Below are positions 1 to 10,433 of a DNA stretch of 64,000 bases, piece by piece. Source of the DNA: Polydactylus sextarius (taxonomy: Eukaryota > Chordata > Actinopteri > Polynemidae); contig CM028919.1 of NCBI GenBank assembly GCA_016801845.1, positions 15,825,159 to 15,889,158 of the forward strand, read 5' to 3'. The notes beneath the pieces were generated by a model. The model saw nothing but the letters and a program-made list of their open reading frames with translations, did no database searches and was not told the DNA's origin. A program made the position numbers and the translations under genes. Positions within the stretch are counted from its first letter, which is position 1. Each line of letters opens with the position of its first letter.

Positions 1-122
1 ATCTCCACGGTAACGGGGCTGCTGGCCTGGACTTTGAGTATGTTCTGCAGGACCCGGATCCACTCCTCCAGGATGTTTGGAGAGTCCGCCGTCAGATAGA
101 AAGTCTTCTTCTCTGTGATCAG
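1..122 (-). CDS. plekhh1: plekhh1 exon 15: first PH domain, C-terminal helix (partial)
   Basis: The acceptor GCTCCAATCAG starts the exon at 122 and it runs off the left edge. It encodes LITEKKTFYLTADSPNILEE and WIRVLQNILKVQ, the last strand and the C-terminal helix with its invariant Trp. The true 3' end of this exon cannot be seen. Confidence 0.92.
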   Translation of the reverse strand, partial: MITEKKTFYLTADSPNILEEWIRVLQNILKVQASSPVTVE

Positions 123-3100
123 CTGATTGGAGCAAAAAAAGAGACAGATGTAGTGAAACGTGGACAGAGATAGTGTCGTCGCGTCAGATCAGAATCAGTT
201 TCACCTGATGTCATCTAAAGCTGCGTCTCTGGTATGCAGCAGTAAAGCTGAGCTACGCTTCACAGCTATAATAAGACGGCTCCATGCGCTCGCTGTCTGT
301 TCCTGTTTTCTTTTGTGCCACACTCTGTCAAATTGCACATCTATAAAAACTAAACTACCATTTCAATTCTTTGCAAAGCAAGTAGAAGAATGCAGATCAA
401 GTTTTTTCTCGTCTCAGACTATTTTTACACCGAGTTAAATCACATCAGATCTGTTTTCTTCTCACTTGAAACGTCTGTGCCCCTTCTCCTCGAACGATCC
501 GACACGATGAGTTGAGTTCGATCTGACCCTGAGGTTTCCTGATCACATCGCTCTGAAAACACACAAACACCTCGTCACAAAATGTAACTGAAGTAATCAG
601 ACGCATCAAGATTGTTTTACTTTAGATAAACTTCACGTAAACACACAAACTGTTTAGACACATTCCTGTGGAGGAAACGGAGACAAACTCACAGGAGATT
701 TGTAGTAGAGGATCTCTCCGTTCCTCAGGATGAACCAGCGACGTTTCCAGGCTTTCACCTGACTGCCCATCTTCAGCAGGTAGCCAGACTTCTCCAGCAT
801 CTCCTGGACACACAAACACCACAGATCACGACTCATGCTGATCACTGCTGGACATTTAAGATGGTGCAGCAACTTTATTTTCTTAACAGACCTGAAAACA
901 CGACTAGTCAGAGTCTGACAGACTTTCTCTGAGGTTCGTTATAATCTGGATGTTTTACAAACGTCACTTGTTACTCACAGGTCCAGTGCTTTCGCAGGAG
1001 TAAGAGGACGTCCGCTGGACTTTATGTTCTGGTTCTGAATAATCACTGTCCAGAGAGTAGGCGTCAGGAGGAATGGCATAGTCGCTTTCAGAGCTTATGG
1101 AGGACATGGACACGCCTGTGAAGGAGGAGAGAAATCAGAGATGAGAACTAGTAAAAATATGTGAAAATCTGGAGTCGTTTTGGTGAGTAGAAAAATATCC
1201 CATTGTTTCTTCTTTTACTCTCTGTTTCTGTTGATTTCTCTGTGTATGTTCGGGCTCCACCCGTCTCCACACTCCTCACCTCTCTTGACGGCTCGTGGGC
1301 TCCCGGGGACGCTGCCCTTCCTGTCGGGGCTCAGGATGGACGTCCGTAAACTGGCCAGAGAGCTGCTGTCGTCCTCCGAGCCGGAGTCATCATCAGGTAG
1401 AGGTACGCTGCTGATCTGAGTGGCTTTCTACAAACAAACAGGTTGAAAACTGATGTTTCCTGAGCAGAAGTATCTGTCGAAGCCTCAACAACAAAGAGTT
1501 TCACTCACCCCTTTCAGTGTGGTGTAAACTGGCACATTAATATTCTTATAGATCAACTGGGTGAACGGACCTGCCGCTGGGTACTGGGGTAGGTTTGACA
1601 CTGAAACACAAACAGGAAAAGAGTTTTTTAATGTTGAAACATGAAGAAGACGCTGCGACATTTACTCAACAGCAGCCTCTGTGGTCTGAAGTGGTCATTA
1701 CACATGAATGATGAACGTTTCAACAGTAGCTCGGGTCAGTGAACAGACTGTTGTCTGAGGTTATGGTGGTAAAACCTCAGATACTATACTGGAATAACAC
1801 CTTTAAACTCTGTTTTAACAGTTTCAAGTCTTTTATTTATTAGAAGTGAAGGAAATTATTCTCACACTGGTGAATAACACAAACCTAAAGTTTAACAACC
1901 AGATTCTCTTGAACTTCACACACGTTTCCAACAACACGTCAAACGTATCCACGGTGTTTATTTCACCAGACGTTTAAATCCTCCAACAACAGATGAACCT
2001 CAAGGCACAAACAGGACAGGAAGCTGAATAAGCTGAACAAGCTACGACTTAATCCACAACAGCCGTTTGGCACGAAGCTCGACGTGAAGCTGGATGTCAG
2101 GAAACAGTCAGAGAGCTGTCAAAGCTCAGTGTCTGCAACCTGACAACATGGATGATGTCTGGACAGAAGCATAGCAGTAATTACACCCAGACCACGTCCT
2201 TTCATTGCAGCAGATTAAAAAGCAGCCTCCACCACCCTCAGCTCTTTAAGCGCTCACATCTGCACAGGTGTGTGGAGCCTCAGGCCCGCGGAAGTGACAT
2301 GAAAGGCGTCAACGACAGATCCACCCGACCACGTTCACCCCCCACAGCAGCTTAAAGCATCGGCTGAATGACAAGTCGCTTCACTTCACAGTCCTGGATC
2401 ATCTCGCACACACATTTATCCTCAACGCTTCTCTGTCATCGCAGAGATGGAGACGTTAGTTTCTCTCTTCTGGCTGCAGGACGCTCACCTCGTCCGGGGC
2501 CTCTGGATCCAGGACCGGCCTCTGATACTCTCATTCCTGACTTGGCCACAGCGTAGATACGACTCTCCTGTAAACAAATAAAACAGTCAAACCCTTCCCT
2601 CTTCACTTCATTTAAAAGTTCATTATGAAACACTTGTGGACAGAACAAGACTTTGGCATCACGATCGCTGCTAAATAAATCTTTAAAGCAACTGCTGCAT
2701 GTTTGATGTTGCTGCCAAGTGTTTGATGAGCCGACTAAATGTCTTTTTTAAGTTTAGCTTAGCTTAGCACAAGAACTAGAACCAGGTTTACTATACGTAC
2801 AAATTATCAGCAGATCAAAAGTTGAATTATCACGTTACGTCTCAGTTGTTTAACACATAAAACATTTTACAGAGAGTTATGGTCAGGACTACTTCCTGGA
2901 TGTTTGCTCTTTGTGCTAAGCTAAGCTAAGCGTCTGCTGGTGTTAGCATCATTAGCATCATTGTCTGAAACAAAAGATGATGGATGTAGCAGATAAAATA
3001 ACAAATCAACAAAGACAATGATCAGTTAACCTTCGTGTTTCATACCCAGGAGGGGAAGCGGTGTAAAGGAGGCGTCGGTGGTTTGAGGATTTCTGGATCC

Positions 3101-6100
3101 AACCGCTCCAGTTCTTCAGCGAGTCCCACAAAGGAGACTCCGTCCCGGGACGACTCCTCTGACCCAGACCCCTCCACCACCCCGTCCATCCCGTCAGGAA
3201 GACCGTCGTCTATGTCCGTTTCTTCTACGACCTGAGAGAAGGGCGAGGTGGCGGTGCCGCTGCTCTTCAGGGTGGAGGAGGTGGAGGACGGCGTCATGAT
3301 GTCTATGTTGACGTTGAGGTGGTGGAGCCGGTCCAGGCTGGGTTGAGGTTGGCTGTAGTGTTTCTTCACCAGCTGGATGCTGTCTCTGGGGGTGAGAGGA
3401 GTTCGTACTTTGGGTAACGTCATGCTGGTGCCGGACTGATGAACCAGAGGTGGGGAAGGATTGGGGAAGGGGTTGTTGGTGGAGGGGGAGCGCGACAGAA
3501 GTGGACTTTTAGGTGCGATCCTGATGGACGACTCCGGGGAGCTCGGTCCGTGGGCCATCTCGTAAGCAGATGAGGAAGATGAAGAGGACGAGGAAGAGTG
3601 AAGGCACTGAGAGCGAAACTTGCTGTTGAGCTCATCGGAGGAGTTGTCTCTGTCCGAACATCTGGCCTGGGCCTCCGGACTCCCGGGAAGATCTGGTCTA
3701 CTGATGGAAACGGGGCTGCTCCGAACATCGTGGGCCGCGAGATCTCCCAGACAAATGCCGACAGCGACCTGTTCAGGAAACCTTTTCACATCTGAAAAGA
3801 CGGAGGAGAGAAATCGTTACAGAGGCTTCTGGTCCGGAGGGTGTGATGGTGTGACGGAGAAAATAAGAAGGTTTGGACTCTGAGCACATTAATCAGTGGT
3901 TTATGCTGCAGGAGCAGATTGTGTTTTTATTACGCTGTGAATCCAAACAAGTTCAAACTTCCCTCCATCATCACCGGTCCTGACTGATGAAAACAAACAG
4001 ACGGCGTCGCACCTGTTGGTGAGATCTTGATATTACAGGCGGCGCCGCGGGGACCTGTCTGTCTCCAGCTGTCGTCCTGAGCAGGCGGCGTGCTGGGGCA
4101 GCTGGGAGGAAACAGCGGGCTGCTCGGCACCAGGTGGGTGTCCATTACAGGGGAGGTGGCAGGAGATCCTGAGGATGACGGCTTCTCTAAGAGAGCTGCA
4201 GGAGAAACACAACGACAGGAAGTCTTGAGGGTCAGATGAGTTTATATCAGTTGAAACAGGTTATTTTTTCGCTGTATAATCATCTTCTCACATTGTAGTT
4301 TATCCTGCAGCAACATGATCTGTTCTGTTTGTTTCACATTGGCCATTTTCAGCTGCTGGTTCTCCTGCTCCATCTGCAACAAGACGAATACATTAAATAA
4401 ATAAAAGACAGTCGGTGGTAGATTTTAAGTTTTACACTTTAAAAAGATAAAAGCTCAGTTTATAAACAGCCGCTGATAAAAGACTTTAATCATCTTGTTT
4501 CCACAGATAACGTCCGTCTGACTTCAGTCGGGTGGATCCTACGTGTCTCAACTCACCTCTCGCAGCTTAAAGGTGACCCAGTCTTTAATCTTGGCGGCTT
4601 TCTCCTCAATAATTTTTGCCTCCTGGGCTCTGACTAAGATCTGCAGTCAGAGAAAACAGAGTTTGTGGATTATTTCTCACTACATTTCATGAACATACAT
4701 GGACATTTCTGTTCTTTATCTGATGCTATTCGTCCATACCTGTTTTTCCAGCTGCATCTCTAATCTCTTTATCGCTTCATCTTTTTCTTGAACCTGATTG
4801 GTCAGGTCTTGATACTTTCTGTACGACGAGCTCTCAGATTCGCTGGTTTGTATGTTTGCAGACTTCAGCTTTTCTTCCATGACATGGATCTGAAATACGT
4901 AATAATTAGAGGACTGAACGCACACGAACGTCCAGAAGACAGAAGACTTGAATTTACACGCTTCGTTTAAGTTTGATGGGCAGCAGACGAAGCCAAGAGG
5001 GAAACTCTGATGAGGGGAAAAACCATTTCTAAGCCCTTAGGTATTTCTATTTTTATTAAATTACCACCTACAGTAAACACCTGGAACAGTAATGACAGCA
5101 AATGTGAGATTAAACCAACAACAGAGACAGAGAATGAGAAATATATGAGGTTTCTTCTCCTCAGACCACATTCACCGTCTGTTTAAACACATCAAAGTCT
5201 GACTAATTAATGGTTACGATTCCAACGAAAAACAAAAAAATGGGTTTGACAAATACACGAGACTCAGAATAAAGAACCAGGACAATAACAGTGAGTAATA
5301 TTTTACGACAGAAGGACGAGAACGTCTCTTCTACCTGTTTCTCTCGGCGCTTTCCGCCCGCTGGTCGGCCTCCGTCACTCTCTGCTCCAGCTCCTGCATC
5401 TGTGATGAAAGAGGACAGAAGAGGTTTAGAGGGTTTTGGTCACAGATCAGTCAGACTCTTCATGATGATGCCGGAGGTTAGAGGTGGTCACGGGAAAATC
5501 CTCAGCTCACAATAACCTCTGGAAGTTTGGAGGTGGAATCAAGACAATGTTGCTGAATCAGGAATGTTTCATGAGATGAAACTTCAGCCGGAAGAAGAAG
5601 GAGGATAATAATCTGTAAGATCAAGAAACTGTGTGTTTAACGAGGACTGTGCCTTTAAGCCGAGGGTCAGAGAGTCGGAGCAGAGAGGCCCTGAGAGGAG
5701 ACGCCGCCGCTCAAACAACACTGAGCTCGTGTGTGTGTGCACAAGCTTGCGTCACCTTTTGTGCAAGCATGCATACTCATGCTTTCAAAGGCAAACACTG
5801 CCCGTCCTGCAGAGTGTGTACACATCTACGAGCACACACACACAAGTGTACGCACAAAAATACCCCCAAAGCTTTCACACACTAGTTCAACACAGGACGG
5901 CCTTTCTCCTGAGTCCAGTGACCCAGTCGAAAGAAGAACAAACACACTAATGGATTCACTCTTCAGATACATCTGAATTCCTCCGGTCATCTTTGTTGGC
6001 TCAGTTTCTTTGTCTTTCCTTCTCGTCACTTCCATAAAGGCCTCCTCATTCCCAGAATCCACCACTCATGACATTCGTATGCTTCCTCGCTGCCAGACAA

Positions 6101-9100
6101 AGTCTCAGTTGAAGCCAGAGCTCATCGGCGTGTGGGTGGAGGTTGATGGTTAGCGGTCGGATGACTCCTCACCTCAAGGTCAAAAAGCTTCTGTCCTTCT
6201 TTCTGCAGCAAGAGAGTCAACAGCAGTCGTTTTCCATTCAGGGAATAAAAATAGGACACGGAAGCGAGTGTGAGCACTTCAGATGAATATAAAACACCTC
6301 AGAGGTCAGAGAGCGTTCATCCCTTCTGGAGGACGAGTTAGAGGTCAGGAGGTGGAGGCGGCGGTTCGACCTTGAGGCAGGAGATTAAAGTGAGAAGTAG
6401 TGTGAAGGCTGCGTAGACGCTGAAGTGGTTGTAAATCACCTTCATTAAAGTGTTTGAAGTCGCTCGGTTCAAAAGAGACTGGAGGATCAGAGCAGTTTGA
6501 AACTTGGTTCTAATAAACTTTATGTAGCTTTGTAGGAAACAGACACCTGCTCTGCTCTGAGTCTGAATCTGTTTGACTGAGATTGTCTCTGATGTTAGTC
6601 TCTGACTAACACACTAACACACTAACATATCAACATACTGACTCACTAACATATTAACAGACTTCACTGTAACAGAGGGAGGTTGGTTTACATCAGGTCG
6701 AGCTGTTGAGTCATTTCTGTGTCATTGTGGATCAGACTCTGGTCATTTAAACACAGAGAAATAAATCTGTCTGTGTCTCACATATTTTCATTTAGAGACA
6801 TTTTGGAAACATCACATTGACGTCTATTGATCTCACATCCTCTTACATTTAATGTTGCCTCATCCTCCTGAAAATCTACAACGAGGAGAATAAACATCCA
6901 CCTCTGTGACTCAGAGACAAACTCTTTCATTTTGTGTCAGTTTGTCATCATCTTTAATCTGTCAGATTAACTGACGATGACAGTCGGAGCTGGGAGTCGT
7001 CTCTGTCTCCTTCTGCTTCATGAGGAATCCAGATGGACTGATTATGTCCAGGAGGTGGAGATAAGACGAGAGCAACAGATCATCATCTTCACAGACAGTT
7101 AACAGATCCGTCACTGCCACGTATCTGTTCTTCGTTATGTTACTGGCCGACAGATCAGTTTCTTACCGTCATTAATATGATAAGGATCAGTCTCTGAACC
7201 CTGAGGACACCGTCTTTAATGGTGGAGGAAGTAAAACCTTCGTCCTCATTTAAATCATGAAATCTTCTGTCTCATACTTAGTAATGATGAGTTCAATCGT
7301 TAAATCTTACAACCAGCAGATTATCTGTTGTTATTACACAGATGTAGATACTTTAGAGACAGAAGATGAAACCTGAAATCATCTGCTTCTTCTTCTTCTT
7401 CTGAGTTAAATCCAAAAAAACCTTAACACGAAACACAGATCCATGTAGCTGAACTATTAAAAAGGAACCGATCCAAACAAACCCTCTTGTGAAAATAAAT
7501 ATTTAGACACAAAATGTGAACCTGGTGATCTTTCTGCCGTCTGGTCTGAGTCAAACACCAGTGTTTTAACTCCCTGGAGCCACGTGAGGCTCATGGAAGA
7601 GATTAATCTAATTTCTCCAGTATTAGATTAGTCCAGTAATGAAAGGAAACCTTGAAGTGGGAATACCATACAATTTAAAAATTCCTCAGAGTAAGGTATG
7701 TTCATAATCTGGAACAGCAAACGAAACACTAAACCATAGTTTCTGTGTTTGACTCCACAAAACACTGTCTGATATTAATCTGCTCTAAATCTTATCTCTG
7801 GAGTTTTAATCTGCTATTTAATTGAGTTTGATTGTTTTGATTTATTGCTCAATATTTCAATGATCTAAGTCAGTTGAAACTGTGAAGTATTTATTCAGAA
7901 ATGTCCTCAGTTATTTTCTATCAATCATTTTTAGCCACGTTAGCTGCTACAAACTGAAACATCTCATCAACTTTTAGAGGGAATATGGAGAAATGTCTTT
8001 TTTTCCAAATAGTTAACAATGAAAGTAAATGGGGCAGTCATCCAAACGTATCTATTAACCACCAATAAAGCTCAAAACATCACTTCACTTCAGCAGTAGC
8101 ATGAACAGGGTCAGTATCCCGGCTACATCACTCGTATCCTGGATGTTCTGGGTCTGTTTTTAAACAGTGATGAAGTGAAGGTGAATCATCCATCTTTGTT
8201 TGGTATCGGTCCAATAAAGAGTCCGGCAGCAGAGGAAAGAGTTTTAATCCGTGTGATGTCAACACACGTGAAAAACTAGACACATTTAACTTTCTCGTTT
8301 GAACAAATTAGATTTTTTTCCATCATACAGTTGTGTCAGTCACTTTTCCAGTTGCTTCTCCAGTTTTTTTTTAAACACACAGAGGTTTCAGTTTAATCAC
8401 AGACAGCTGTCGCTTACATTTTCACTGAAACCGGTTTTTAAATAACTGTTGGAGCATCGTCCTGTTTTACTCCTCACAAGACAAACGGAGCATCTCCTCT
8501 CTCTCTCTGTCTCGGTCTCAGTCAGTCTGGAGATAAATGCCATGTCACAACCAACCACGTCAGCTTTTTTTTCATGTTTTTCCATACCAAAGTGGGTCAA
8601 TGTGTAAAACACTCCTATCTTGGCAAGAGAGGAGATGAAGAGCGTGAAGCAGTCTTTCCAAACAGCAATAACATGACGGAGTCGCTCGGCGAACCCCCCC
8701 TCATCTCCACCCCCCACCATTAAAAAAAACACACACTCAGCAGCACGAGGCTCCACTTAAACCCTGCTCCCTGAGTGTGCACATGAATATTCATGAGATG
8801 AAGCAGAAGGAAACAACAATCAGAAAACAAATGAACATGTTTGATGTGATAAAGTTTGTTTTTAAAGAAGAAAGTAACTGGTCATGTTTCACATTTAATA
8901 GACGAAACTGACATCATTGTTTTAAGTTTTATTTAGCTCTCTATTTTATTCTATTCTATTGTTCATTTATGTGTTAATTTGACCTCTGATACTGAAGAAC
9001 TTATTTCATCTTGAAAAATAAATGAATGAATCTGCGTCTCATTGTTCAGATTGTGGTCTAACAGGTTTACATGTAGGGACCCTGTTCATGCTTTATTAGT

Positions 9101-10363
9101 GGTTAAACATGACAGTTTAGATATGTTTGGCATGTAAAACTTTTTTAAAAAAAGCTCAAAAATAAAAGCTTTTATTAGAAATAGTTGAGATTGTAACTGC
9201 ACTTTTCAGTAAACATCTCTCGTGTGTTTAAAGTTTGTCATCTAGTTCATCAACATGTAACATGTTTGTGTTACTCTTTGGTAAAAATGTCTCGATTGTT
9301 CCATAAACTGTTGGAAACAAACGTCTACGACCACAGCACCAGGTCGAACTGAACATGATATTCTAGTAACGAGACAGTGTAGCTCATTTAAGTTGTAACT
9401 GTTGTTGAATAATATTTTAATATGTTTAACAGATCGTAGAAGTTTTTGTTGTGATTGGATCTTTGAAGTGGGGCCGTCGGGTTAGTGAGAGAGTTTGTAT
9501 GAGTGTTAATAGTTAGTGTGTCAGTGTGTCTGTTAAATGATCTGACACAGCAGGGAAACGTCCAGCGTCGTATCGTCCTCCGTGATGACTGGACAGTAAA
9601 CATCCTGCTGCTTCGCTCCAGAGTCAGAAAACACAAAACGACGTCGGCGTCGAAAACAAAACAGCAGCTCTGACTTCTGTGAGTCTATAAAGAAACGACT
9701 TCTCGTAAAAAAAAAAAAAAAAAAAGTTGCGAAAAGAAACCGACTGAAGAGTTTGTGAGCTACTGAAGTCGTTCCTCCGTTCTTTAATCCAAACATTTCC
9801 ACTCTTTTACCAACAAATCTTCACAACTGAGTTTCTCGATGACAGTTGATTACTTTCCAAAGTGTCTGGTAGTCGAGCTTTACATCAGCCGCAGCTTTAC
9901 AAGCATTTGGCCGAGTGCTTGTGGTTATTTCCCCAACTGGAGGGGAAGCACCAGAAGTGATGAGTTAAACCTTAAATATTCATTTTGGCTGAAACTGGAG
10001 CCAAAACCCCTGATGACACAGAGTGAGTGGACTAAATGTTTACTGAGTCGGCTGAGTAACCTCATCTGTCTTTACGCACACACACATAAACACAGTCATC
10101 CGCACCTGTACCTCCACTGATTCACATGTTTTAATCGTTTCCTCCTGTTTACAATATCTTCAGAAGAAGAAGAAGAAGAAGAAGAAGTAGATGATGATGA
10201 CGGTGTCAGTGAGATCTGAGTCAAAACTGGAGCCGCTCGTCTTATTTTGCAGCTGAAAGTGACAAGTTTAAATCTAATTTCCACAGCGGTGCAACGGTTC
10301 AGATGATCAGGAAAAACATGTGACGCGTTCTGTATCTAAAGTTCAACATTTTATATGTTTACG

Positions 10364-10433
<70 letters not shown>

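Noticed and set aside
1180..1419. Plus-strand 79-codon frame over exon 11
   Set aside because: Antisense shadow of the plekhh1 exon.
5631..5976. Three overlapping frames in plekhh1 intron 2
   Set aside because: Different frames over CACA-rich text; none matches the family or could bridge exon 3 to its neighbours.
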